From assembly GCF_011759375.1 (NCBI RefSeq), contig NZ_JAARML010000005.1:186001-250000 (forward strand): 64,000 nt of DNA. Reading direction: 5' to 3'. This document shows, piece after piece, positions 18,571-26,853 of this stretch (position 1 is the stretch's first letter; every line of letters starts with the position of its first letter). The stretch comes from Paraflavitalea devenefica. Its GTDB lineage: Bacteria > Bacteroidota > Bacteroidia > Chitinophagales > Chitinophagaceae. The notes under the pieces were generated by a model. The model was not told the origin of the DNA and did not search any database. It saw only the letters and a list, made by a program, of their open reading frames with translations. The translations under genes and the position numbers were made by a program.

Positions 18571-19638
18571 TTACAACGCACAATTCTCATGATAGTTCTT
18601 CAATATGATCGGTTCCTGCGTCATTTCAAAGCCATCGTACTTCACCAATAGCTCATCCAACACCGCTTCCGCTTCTTCTATCAGGGTGGCTGTAACAAGC
18701 CGCTGACGCAGCCCGGCAAAGCGGGGTAATCCTTTAAAATAATACAGGTATTGACGCCGCATGGAATAAATGCCGGCAACAGGGCCTTTCCAGGCTACTG
18801 ACTTGCGCAGTTGTTTCCTGCTTACCGCAACGCGTTCGGCCAGGGTGGGAGCGGCGTGTAGCTCACCGGTTTGTAAATAATGTTTGATCTCGCGGAAGAT
18901 CCAGGGATAGCCAATGGCGGCACGGCCGATCATAACGCCATCCACGCCATAGCGGTTCTTATACTCCAGTGCTTTTTGTGGTGTATTAATATCGCCATTA
19001 CCAAAGATGGGTATATGGATGCGGGGATTGTTCTTCACCTTGGCAATCAGGCTCCAGTCGGCCTCACCCTTATATAGCTGGCAGCGGGTGCGTCCATGAA
19101 TGGCCAGCGCTTTAATGCCTGCATCCTGTAAGCGTTCCGCTACTTCTTCAATATTCTTATTGTTATCATCCCAGCCCAGTCTTGTTTTCACCGTTACCGG
19201 CAGGCGGGTGCTTTTTACACAGGCTTCGGTAAGCCGTACCATTAGGTCTACATCTTTTAACACACCGGCCCCGGCGCCGCGGTTCACAATGCCTTTAATG
19301 GGGCATCCGAAATTAATGTCCAGCAGGTCGGGATTGGTCACTTCCACAATGCGGGCGGCCATGGCCATTCTTTCTTCATCGCCGCCGAAGATCTGGATAC
19401 CTACAGGCCTTTCTTCATCGAAAATGTCCAGCTTACGCCGGGCCTTGATGGCATCCCGGATCAATCCTTCACTGGAAATGAATTCTGTGTACAGGAGGTC
19501 GGCGCCATTGTCTTTGCATACCACCCGGAAAGGCGGATCGCTCACGTCTTCCATCGGCGCCAGCAGGAGCGGGAAATCGGGTAGGGTGATATGGTCTATT
19601 TTAATCAAAGTGCCTCGATAAAGGCTGCAAAAGTACAT
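18571..19638 (-). CDS. dusB: tRNA-dihydrouridine synthase (DusB type)
   Basis: Flavoenzyme that reduces specific uridines in tRNA. It starts with the FMN-barrel signature LLLAPMEDVSDPPFR. The catalytic Cys lies in DINFGCPIKGIVNRGAGAGVLKD, followed by TVKTRLGWDD, IHGRTRCQLYKGEADW and IPIFGNGDINTPQKAL with GVMIGRAAIGYPWIF, all in Dus order. Met at 19638 (MYFCSLYRGTLIKIDHI) is chosen because the longer open frame to 19698 runs into a repeat element. The conserved protein proper may begin even later, at LIKIDHITLP. It is a lone core gene between two hairpin repeats. DusB is the usual Bacteroidota orthologue, but the exact tRNA position is not shown by the sequence. Confidence 0.9.
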   Translation of the reverse strand: MYFCSLYRGTLIKIDHITLPDFPLLLAPMEDVSDPPFRVVCKDNGADLLYTEFISSEGLIRDAIKARRKLDIFDEERPVGIQIFGGDEERMAMAARIVEVTNPDLLDINFGCPIKGIVNRGAGAGVLKDVDLMVRLTEACVKSTRLPVTVKTRLGWDDNNKNIEEVAERLQDAGIKALAIHGRTRCQLYKGEADWSLIAKVKNNPRIHIPIFGNGDINTPQKALEYKNRYGVDGVMIGRAAIGYPWIFREIKHYLQTGELHAAPTLAERVAVSRKQLRKSVAWKGPVAGIYSMRRQYLYYFKGLPRFAGLRQRLVTATLIEEAEAVLDELLVKYDGFEMTQEPIILKNYHENCAL

Positions 19639-19642
19639 ATAA

Positions 19643-19743
19643 AAAGCGAGTGGTAAATGGCGAGTGGCGAGTGGGCCTTTGATGCGATTTGCCAACAAAT
19701 ATGCCCCACTAGCTACTAGCCATTTACCACTAGCCCCTTACTC
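19643..19743. repeat. TAGTGG/CCACTA hairpin element, copy 2
   Basis: AGCGAGTGGTAAATGGCGAG followed by TGGCGAGTGGGCC pairs imperfectly with GCCCCACTAGCTACTAGCCA followed by TTTACCACTAGCCCC, giving a long stem. It lies between the dus start and the GH16 stop. It resembles copies at 18487 and 39998, so it is a dispersed non-coding element. Confidence 0.65.
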
Positions 19744-19752
19744 ACAACCCTC

Positions 19753-20982
19753 TTATTGATAGACTCTTATATAATCTACGATCAACCACTGAGGGAAATA
19801 GGTCGTTGCATCCGGGTTGCCCGGCCAGTTGCCACCCACGGCCAGGTTGAAGATCAAAAAGAACTCTTCATTGAAGGGATAGTTATTGGCGCCCAGATCA
19901 GCCTTGTTGACGGTAGAAAATACGTTGCCGTCTATCAGCCATTTGAGCTGGTCTTCTTTCCATTCCAGCGAGAATACATGAAACGCATCATTAAAAGTGC
20001 CGGAAGGCAGGGTATAATTCCGGTTGATCTGGGTGCTGCCCGGACCGGGGCCATAATGAAGGGTGCCATGTGTTTTATTGGGTTCATGGCCCACTACCTC
20101 CATCAGGTCAATTTCACCGCTCTTAGGCCATCCGCCAAACACATTTTTCTCCGGCATCAGCCAAAAGGCAGGCCAGATGCCTTTGCCTTTTGGTAAGATA
20201 GCCCGGATATCTATGCGTCCGAATTTGATCGGTTTCTTTCCTTGCGTAAGGATCTTGGAAGAAGTATAATTCTTGCCGTTAAAACTTTCAGGCCTTGCTT
20301 CAATGATCAGCTTGCCGTTTTGGAAAAACAGGTTCTCCGGTCTGTCGGTATAATATTCCAGCTCATTATTACCCCAGCCGCACAGGCCCGGACAACCATC
20401 GCCATTCTGGTGACCCCAGATGGTGTTGTCAAGCGAAGTGCCATTGAACTCATCACTCCAGGTCAGGGTATAGCCTGCATAGGAAGCAGGGGCGTCATAA
20501 CCTGCATTGTTGAAACCTACTTTGGTATCATCATTACGGATCGTACCACTGCCCACCAGCTTCTGCAGACTACCATTTACCGGGTTTTGCAGTTGTACCG
20601 CAAAATTGTCATCGCCTTCCCGGATATCATCGCCTATGACGGATACAATGATCTTCTTTTGTGTTTCTCCGGCAGGGATCGTGATGGTCTGGTTGCTGAC
20701 TGTTACATAATCTTCTCCTGCCTTGGCGGTACCACTGGTGATGGAATAGCTGAGGGTGATTTCCTTGGCCGATTTCTTGTCCAGCGTTACCTGGAACTCA
20801 AACGCTGTAGAGGCATTGTTGCCCTCAAACAGGGTTACATCATTAATGGAGATAGCAGGGAGCGCACCATTGCCCCCCGGCTCTCCCTTACTCTTACTGC
20901 ACCCCGTTGAAGAAAACGTAAACGACAGGGAGCAGATAATAATAGAAAGTAGCTGGACCATATAAACCTGTCTTTTATTCAT
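19753..20982 (-). CDS. Glycoside hydrolase family 16 beta-glucanase (laminarinase-like) with Calx-beta domain
   Basis: 409-residue secreted lipoprotein with a signal ending SSTGC. A Calx-beta-like domain follows (about 40-150: ISINDVTLFEGNNASTAFEFQVTLDKKSAKEITLSYS..., GDDIREGDDNFAVQLQNP). The GH16 domain covers about 165-409. The catalytic motif GEIDLMEVVG has Glu290 (nucleophile), Asp292 and Glu295 (acid/base). Flanking signatures are WGNNELEYYTDRPEN, GKGIWPAFWLMP and THGTLHYG. The form ExDxxE without an extra residue is usual for beta-1,3(4)-glucanases. It ends a susC-susD-PKD-GH16 operon, so it probably hydrolyses beta-glucan at the cell surface for import. Confidence 0.93.
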   Translation of the reverse strand: MNKRQVYMVQLLSIIICSLSFTFSSTGCSKSKGEPGGNGALPAISINDVTLFEGNNASTAFEFQVTLDKKSAKEITLSYSITSGTAKAGEDYVTVSNQTITIPAGETQKKIIVSVIGDDIREGDDNFAVQLQNPVNGSLQKLVGSGTIRNDDTKVGFNNAGYDAPASYAGYTLTWSDEFNGTSLDNTIWGHQNGDGCPGLCGWGNNELEYYTDRPENLFFQNGKLIIEARPESFNGKNYTSSKILTQGKKPIKFGRIDIRAILPKGKGIWPAFWLMPEKNVFGGWPKSGEIDLMEVVGHEPNKTHGTLHYGPGPGSTQINRNYTLPSGTFNDAFHVFSLEWKEDQLKWLIDGNVFSTVNKADLGANNYPFNEEFFLIFNLAVGGNWPGNPDATTYFPQWLIVDYIRVYQ

Positions 20983-21007
20983 AATGCAATTGTGTGTATA
21001 ATTAAAG

Positions 21008-21080
21008 TGTCAGGCTGAGCCATGTCATCCTGAGCTTGTCGAAGGATTGCCGAAGGGCTTCGACAGGCTCAGCCTGACAT
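21008..21080. repeat. Long inverted repeat, GTCAGGCTGAGCC type
   Basis: TGTCAGGCTGAGCC (21008-21021) and GGCTCAGCCTGACA (21066-21079) are perfect 14-bp arms. Nested inside, TGAGCTTGTCGAAGG pairs with CTTCGACAGGCTCA. It fills the gap between the PKD lipoprotein and GH16 genes and could lower read-through to the last gene. Elements of this type are common intergenic repeats in Bacteroidota genomes (recalled, not searched). Confidence 0.75.
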
Positions 21081-21082
21081 TC

Positions 21083-21976
21083 TTATTTCGCTTTGAAGGT
21101 GAACTTCCATTGTCCCCAGCCATACTTTTTGTTCAGGACCATTTTGGTAGCTGTCATTTCAATAATATCATAGGTAATAGCGGCTTCAGGTATGCCGGTA
21201 GTACCGGTTTCGCCTACTTTATATAAGGCCATATAGGCGCCGGTACCTATCACCTGCAACTTATTACCACTAATTACTTTAAAATTAAAATTACCACCGC
21301 CCCAGGGCTGGTATTGGGCAGGTAACTGGCTTACGTTCACACAACCAACCGGGAAACCAATATCGGTGGGCCAGGGATTGCCGCCTTCATCATCTACCCG
21401 TATATCGCCTTTCACATCGAGGATGAAAGTACCGTCTTTCTTGAAAGTATACTCATCATTAAAGGCGCAGGGACGGCCAATAACATCACCTTCTCCGCTC
21501 GACCACCACTGTCCGCCACCGGGATCACCTACCCATAAAGCGCCACCACCCGGTTGTTCCAGCACCCAGGTCTTGGTGTCACAATTCGTCAGCAGGGCTT
21601 TTCTGCCGGCGCAACCATTGGGGTCATCTGCGGCTACGCTTACTGCTACGGTAGTGGAATCTATACCACCGTCGGACATTAGGATAAGCTTTACTGTATA
21701 GTCACCTTTCTCAGGATAATAGGCAGTGTCAACCTGCCGGCCTTGCCGGGGGCCGCCACCATCACCGATATTCCAGCGGTAATAGAAGGAGCCCGGCGTA
21801 GTAGCTGTAAGCAGGTAGGTATTTACTTTGCCCGTTACAGGGGTTACGGTAAAAGCTGCTTTGGGTTTGGCGCCAATATCGCCAAAGCTTTCTTTGGGGC
21901 TGCAGCCCGGCATCAAAACAGGCACCAGTAATAACAGCAGCCAGTAGTGGATATATTGATTGTTCTTGCGTAACAT
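21083..21976 (-). CDS. PKD-domain surface lipoprotein of the beta-glucan locus
   Basis: About 297 residues from the ATG at 21976 (MLRKNNQYIHYWLLLLLVPVLMPGC); an ATG at 21997 that overlaps the SusD stop (ATGAATAA) is an alternative. The lipobox is LMPGC. A PKD-like beta-sandwich follows (about 45-120: PKAAFTVTPVTGKVNTYLLTATTPGSFYYRWNIGDGG, YYPEKGDYTVKLILMSDGG). A Gly/Trp-rich domain (WVLEQPGGGALWVGDPGGGQWWS...) then resembles those of surface glycan-binding proteins. Placed between SusD and GH16, it occupies the SusE/SGBP position of laminarin utilisation loci. It probably binds polysaccharide at the cell surface. Confidence 0.85.
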   Translation of the reverse strand: MLRKNNQYIHYWLLLLLVPVLMPGCSPKESFGDIGAKPKAAFTVTPVTGKVNTYLLTATTPGSFYYRWNIGDGGGPRQGRQVDTAYYPEKGDYTVKLILMSDGGIDSTTVAVSVAADDPNGCAGRKALLTNCDTKTWVLEQPGGGALWVGDPGGGQWWSSGEGDVIGRPCAFNDEYTFKKDGTFILDVKGDIRVDDEGGNPWPTDIGFPVGCVNVSQLPAQYQPWGGGNFNFKVISGNKLQVIGTGAYMALYKVGETGTTGIPEAAITYDIIEMTATKMVLNKKYGWGQWKFTFKAK

Positions 21977-21989
21977 GATTGTTAGTTTT

Positions 21990-23495
21990 TTATTCATAAC
22001 CTTTATTTTGTACCAGCACCTTATTGGTTACATCAATCTCCTGCTGGGGAATGGGCAACACTTCATTCTTATTGGGCTTGAACCCTCTTGGTCCCAATAC
22101 ATCGACAGCTTTGTTGGTGCGTACCAGGTCGAAGAAGCGATGCCCTTCAGTAGCCAGTTCCAGGCGGCGCTCTTTATAAATATTATCTAGGGTGGCAGAT
22201 ACGGCAGTCAGTCCTACGCGATGCCGCACCGTATCCAATAAATATTGCGCACGTGCTGCATCACCGCCGCCACGCACCAGCGCTTCTGCTTCCAGCAGGT
22301 AAGTATCGGCCAGCCTGATCTCTATTTCATTGATCGGCCAGTTGATCTCTGCAGTGCCTACATTGGAGCGGACCGCTGTTTGTGGTGCATACTTCCGTAC
22401 AAAATAATCGGTGTTCTGGTAGCGGGCATTGTACTTGGCGCCCTGCGCTTTCATGGCATTGCCATCAATAATGGTATGCGGGAAACGGGGATCGCCGGTC
22501 ATGGCAGCTACCAGGTCTTCTGTAATGGGACAGAATCCCCAGCCACCGGAATACAATGGACCATTATAATCAGCGGCTCCTACGAACTGAGGCGCTACAT
22601 TTCCTTCACCACCATTGATCCAGCCCCAGTCGCCCCAGGCAGCGAGGTTGGAGTGGGGGATCTCCAGGATGGACTCAGCATGGAACTTATTGTCCGGGCG
22701 GAAAATATCACCAAAGTTGGACAGCAAATGATAGGCTGCTGATGTATTCACTTCTTTCAGCAGGTTCGCGGCTTCTGCCATGCGGGCATTGTTATTCTGA
22801 TATAAGATCGCTTTGCCCAGGATGGCTGTGGCGGCGCCCCTGGTAAGACGGCCAAACTCACTCACCGATAGTGTAACGGGCAGATCGGGACGGGCCTCTG
22901 TAAGGTCCTTTTCAATCTGCGCATAAATGGCGGATGGTTCTGCCTGCTTCTGGCTGTACAGTTCGCTGGTAGGAATAGAGGCGGTAATCAGTGGCACCCT
23001 GCCAAAGAAACGTACCAGGTCAAAATAGAAATAGGCGCGCAGGGTCTTGGCTTCTGCAATCACCCGCGATTTAAAACTGGCCGGTAAACCATTCACCTTT
23101 TCAATCTTCTCCAATACAAGATTAGCGCGGTATACACCGGTATAACTCTTTTGCCAAAGACCCAGTTGAGGCCCGCGGAAAGGATCGAGCGTAAAATTAT
23201 CATACGCTACCCAGCTTGGCTGGTCCGATGCATCACTGCCGCCTGCATAGGCATCATCAGAAGCGGCGGAGAGCAGCGGCATCTTCATCGTATAACCGCC
23301 GGAGTTGCCCCATTGCATCACGTCATACACCGATACCAGTCCCTGGAAAACCTGTTCCTGGTTCTTGTAAAAATTATCTTCCAGCTCCGTGCCCTTGGGT
23401 TCCAGTTCGAGGAAACTTTTGCTGCACGAAGCGCTTGCTATGAACCCGCCGATCAGTACGGGCCACCATTTTATATTGATTCGTTTTGCTTTCAT
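21990..23495 (-). CDS. SusD/RagB-family glycan-binding lipoprotein
   Basis: 501 residues. The signal MKAKRINIKWWPVLIGGFIASASC has Cys24 as lipid anchor, followed by SKSFLELEPKGTELEDNFY, the usual SusD opening. Family signatures are AEAKTLRAYFYFDLVRFFGRVPL (about 147-170), RLADTYLLEAEALVRGG and IYKERRLELATEGHRFFDLVRTNKA near the end. It starts 21 bases after the SusC stop and precedes the PKD lipoprotein and GH16 genes, so it is the binding lid of a beta-glucan transporter. Its stop may overlap the next start by eight bases. Confidence 0.95.
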   Translation of the reverse strand: MKAKRINIKWWPVLIGGFIASASCSKSFLELEPKGTELEDNFYKNQEQVFQGLVSVYDVMQWGNSGGYTMKMPLLSAASDDAYAGGSDASDQPSWVAYDNFTLDPFRGPQLGLWQKSYTGVYRANLVLEKIEKVNGLPASFKSRVIAEAKTLRAYFYFDLVRFFGRVPLITASIPTSELYSQKQAEPSAIYAQIEKDLTEARPDLPVTLSVSEFGRLTRGAATAILGKAILYQNNNARMAEAANLLKEVNTSAAYHLLSNFGDIFRPDNKFHAESILEIPHSNLAAWGDWGWINGGEGNVAPQFVGAADYNGPLYSGGWGFCPITEDLVAAMTGDPRFPHTIIDGNAMKAQGAKYNARYQNTDYFVRKYAPQTAVRSNVGTAEINWPINEIEIRLADTYLLEAEALVRGGGDAARAQYLLDTVRHRVGLTAVSATLDNIYKERRLELATEGHRFFDLVRTNKAVDVLGPRGFKPNKNEVLPIPQQEIDVTNKVLVQNKGYE

Positions 23496-23516
23496 TACTC
23501 AGGATTTTTTGTGGAA

Positions 23517-26500
23517 TTAAAAACCAATGTTAATACCTGCCATCAGGGCGCGGGCCTGCGGATAAATACCCCTGTCCGTACCATAGCTGTCACCACCGAT
23601 CTCAGGATCAAAACCATTGTATTTGGTAAAAGTGAACAGGTTATTGCCGGTGAGGTACACACGCACTCTGGTTAGCCCGGTTTTCCTAATAATGTCCTGT
23701 GGCAGTGTATAGCCGATCTGCAATACCTTGATGCGGAAATAAGAACCTTCCTGCAGGTAGAAATCTGAACTGCGGCTGAAATTCTGGTTGGGATCATTGA
23801 ATACCAACCGGGGGAACTTATTGGAAGTGCCTTCGCCTGTCCAGCGGCTCAGTGCTTCTGTGGTCCAGTTGGCGGTAGGCAGGTCAAAACGGCGCAGCGC
23901 CTGGAATACTTCGTTGCCGGCCACGCCTTGTCCAAATACCAGCAGGTCAAATCCTTTCCAACTGGCTTCGGCTGTGAAACCAAAACTTACATCGGGCGTA
24001 GGATCGCCAATGATCGTACGGTCATCATTATTAATCTGGCCATCGGCATTATAATCCACAAACCGGATATCGCCGGGCTGTGCATCGGGTTGCAGCAGGC
24101 CGCCGTCTTTATTCCGGTAATTCGCTACTTCATCATGGGTCTGGAAAAGCCCATTCGTTTTAAAGCCAAAGAAAGAGCCAATGGCATAGCCTACGGAGGT
24201 ACGGGTCATCTCCACACCCTGCGGACCAAACTTCTGTCCTTCCAGGAACTTCTTATCTGCTCCGAGGTAAGTCACCTCGTTCTTCAGGTAAGAGACATTG
24301 CCACTTACGCGGAAGTTGACATCGCCGATTTTATTATTATAACCCAGTTCCAGCTCCACACCACGGTTCTCCATGTCCGCGATATTGCCGATAGGACCTG
24401 TGTTGCCGGCATAACCCGGTACAGAAATGCCCAACAGCATGCCGCTGGTCTTCTTATTGTACACATCAAATGTGAGGTTGAAATTTTTGAACAGCACCGC
24501 ATCAAAACCGATATTGATCTGCGATGTTTCTTCCCACTTCAGGTCGGGGTTGGAAATGGCATTCGGGCTTACGCCATTGATCAGCACCGGTGTTTGTCCA
24601 ATGGTATAATTCCTGCCACCGCCCACCGTAGAGAGGTAACGGAAATCACCAATGCGGTCATTACCGGTCACGCCATAAGAGCCCCGTATCTTCAGGAAGC
24701 TCACCGCTTCAGTAGCAGGGAAGAATGCTTCACGCGAAGCTACCCAGCCTACGGACACAGAAGGGAACACGCCGTATTTGTTATTGGGGCCAAACTTGGA
24801 TGATCCGTCACGGCGTACCAGGGCTGTTAACAGGTACTTGCTGTCATAATTATAAATAATACGGCCATATAAAGAAGACAGGGATTCCTGGTACTCACCG
24901 CCCCAGAAGAACTGGTTGGTTTGCGGAACCGGGAATGCCAGGGAGGCATCTTTGATATCATTGACTGGGATACCCCGCTTGGTACCACCTTGTGATTTAC
25001 CGGTGTTCTTTTGGGCGGTGGTACCCACCATGCCGGTAACATCATGTTTGCCGATGGCGCGGTGGTAAGAGAGTTGGTTTTCCCACACCCAGAATACGCC
25101 GCGGTTCGATTCACGGGTATAGCCATTGAGCGTAACCTGGTTGGTGGTATTAAGGTAATGTACCGGGGAGAAACTTTCATTGCCCCAGAAAGCGAGGTCG
25201 GTACCGATCGTACTGCGGAGCCTTAACCCTTTAATGGGTTCTACTTCGCCAAATACATTGGCCACGATCTTATCCGACCAGTTATTGCCCTGCGCTACTT
25301 TTAAAGCAGCTACGGGGTTTAGTATCTCTGAGGTAACAATATTGGAAATACCATAGGGGTTGCCATTTGCATCCCGTACTACAGGATAATCACTGTAGGG
25401 GCTTGAGTTGATCAGTGCCGGATCGGTAACGATCAGCGGCGTAATAGGGTCCATATTAATGGCCCGGTTGAGCGGGGTGCCCCATTCGCCATTGGTGCCT
25501 ACACCTACAGAAGAAATGCGTGTATAACCAATATTGTTGCCAAAGGAGATGGCATTGGTGATCTTATGGGTGGAATTGAAACGGACCGTAAACCGCTTGA
25601 AATTGGAGTTGGACGGTGCTACAATACCTTTCTGGTCCAGGTAACCGAAGGACGCATAATAAGTTGATTTGTCAGAACCACCCATCAGGCTCAGGTCATG
25701 GTTCTGGATAGGAGCGCCGTCATCAAAAACCTGGCTTTGCCAGTCGGTCCCTTTGCCAAAGGCTGCCGGATCAGCAAAGCGGGGCGCCTGGCCATTGGCC
25801 ACATACGCTTCATTGAGCAATGTGGCGTATTGGGTGGCATTGAGCAGGCTCAGCTTACGCCATGCTTTTTGCGTACCATAATAACCATTGTAGTTAACGG
25901 CTATCTTGCCGCTTTTACCTCTTTTGGTGGTAACCAGGATTACCCCATTGGCCGCGCGGGCGCCATAGATGGCTGCAGAAGCGGCGTCTTTTAATACTTC
26001 AATGGATTCAATATCATTCTGGTTCAGGTACTCAATACCGCCGCCGATCTGTACGCCATCTACAATGTACAGCGGATCACTGTTACCGATGGTGGTGGTG
26101 CCACGGATGCGCACGGTAGAGCCTGCGCCGGGCTGACCGGAACTGCTGGTGATCGTTAAGCCCGATACCCGCCCTTGCAGCGATTGTTCAATACGCTGTA
26201 CAGGCATATTCTCCAGGTCGCTCGCCTTTACCCGGGATATGGCGGTGGTAACGGCCCCTTTCCGCTGGGTACCATAACCTACTACCACCACTTCATCCAT
26301 ACTGCCGGACCTTTCTTCCAGCGTAATGACGATGGCGCCGGCGTCACGGACCACGAATTCCTGTGTGGCCATGCCAATATGGGAAATGATCAGGGTGCTA
26401 CCTGCTTTGGGAAGGGTAATAGAGAACTTGCCCTGCGCATCGGAAGTGGTGGCAGTTTCAGTTCCTTTTACAGTGATGGTAGCGTTGGGTACCGGCAGGC

Positions 26501-26615
26501 TGGCACTTTTACTGGTTACCGTTCCGGTAACGGAGATGGTTTGTGCATAGACCTTACTAATAAGCAGTGTCTGGAATAGTACTGCAAGGCTTAGCAGTAC
26601 AACTTTCATTTTCAT
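23517..26615 (-). CDS. SusC/RagA-family TonB-linked receptor of the beta-glucan locus
   Basis: 1032 residues from the ATG at 26615 (MKMKVVLLSLAVLFQTLLISKVYAQ, a signal peptide). The longer frame to 26648 is rejected because it only adds residues before the signal. Order: carboxypeptidase-regulatory-like domain (about 27-105), TonB-box region MDEVVVVGYGTQRKGAVTTA, plug with DPLYIVDGVQ and VLKDAASAAIYGARAANGVILVTTKRG, then a barrel ending AGINIGF. There is no STN domain, so this transporter is not controlled through FecR. The divergent propeller-type regulator upstream is the likely controller. It is the first gene of the susC-susD-PKD-GH16 operon. Confidence 0.95.
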   Translation of the reverse strand: MKMKVVLLSLAVLFQTLLISKVYAQTISVTGTVTSKSASLPVPNATITVKGTETATTSDAQGKFSITLPKAGSTLIISHIGMATQEFVVRDAGAIVITLEERSGSMDEVVVVGYGTQRKGAVTTAISRVKASDLENMPVQRIEQSLQGRVSGLTITSSSGQPGAGSTVRIRGTTTIGNSDPLYIVDGVQIGGGIEYLNQNDIESIEVLKDAASAAIYGARAANGVILVTTKRGKSGKIAVNYNGYYGTQKAWRKLSLLNATQYATLLNEAYVANGQAPRFADPAAFGKGTDWQSQVFDDGAPIQNHDLSLMGGSDKSTYYASFGYLDQKGIVAPSNSNFKRFTVRFNSTHKITNAISFGNNIGYTRISSVGVGTNGEWGTPLNRAINMDPITPLIVTDPALINSSPYSDYPVVRDANGNPYGISNIVTSEILNPVAALKVAQGNNWSDKIVANVFGEVEPIKGLRLRSTIGTDLAFWGNESFSPVHYLNTTNQVTLNGYTRESNRGVFWVWENQLSYHRAIGKHDVTGMVGTTAQKNTGKSQGGTKRGIPVNDIKDASLAFPVPQTNQFFWGGEYQESLSSLYGRIIYNYDSKYLLTALVRRDGSSKFGPNNKYGVFPSVSVGWVASREAFFPATEAVSFLKIRGSYGVTGNDRIGDFRYLSTVGGGRNYTIGQTPVLINGVSPNAISNPDLKWEETSQINIGFDAVLFKNFNLTFDVYNKKTSGMLLGISVPGYAGNTGPIGNIADMENRGVELELGYNNKIGDVNFRVSGNVSYLKNEVTYLGADKKFLEGQKFGPQGVEMTRTSVGYAIGSFFGFKTNGLFQTHDEVANYRNKDGGLLQPDAQPGDIRFVDYNADGQINNDDRTIIGDPTPDVSFGFTAEASWKGFDLLVFGQGVAGNEVFQALRRFDLPTANWTTEALSRWTGEGTSNKFPRLVFNDPNQNFSRSSDFYLQEGSYFRIKVLQIGYTLPQDIIRKTGLTRVRVYLTGNNLFTFTKYNGFDPEIGGDSYGTDRGIYPQARALMAGINIGF

Positions 26616-26743
26616 AAGCAAACAATTTTGGTATGATGGAACAGGCAATAAGGGAAAACATCTACCCGATTACACAAGGGTGTTTACGTAGCTTTCCCCG
26701 CTTCCTAAAATTATTAATCAGTACTGCAAGCGCATATTTTGTA

Positions 26744-26818
26744 ACTACATCACTACTACATCATCCCGTTATAAGTCAATAAAAACAGTCTTTTAGGCTA
26801 CAACAATACTACATCATC
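26744..26818. promoter_or_regulatory. Three ACTACATCA boxes in the divergent control region
   Basis: ACTACATCA occurs at 26744, and the longer ACTACATCATC at 26755 and 26808, in the 238-base gap between susC (minus) and the regulator gene (plus). Spacings of 11 and 53 bases are close to one and five helical turns, placing all three on one DNA face. They are candidate binding sites for the adjacent LuxR-type regulator; this is inference. Confidence 0.5.
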
Positions 26819-26853
26819 AAAAAAATGTTACTTTCACATAGACCAACCTGCTT

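Noticed and set aside
19639..19698. Longer N-terminus of the dus gene
   Set aside because: The extra 20 codons lie in a dispersed hairpin element and are not conserved-looking.
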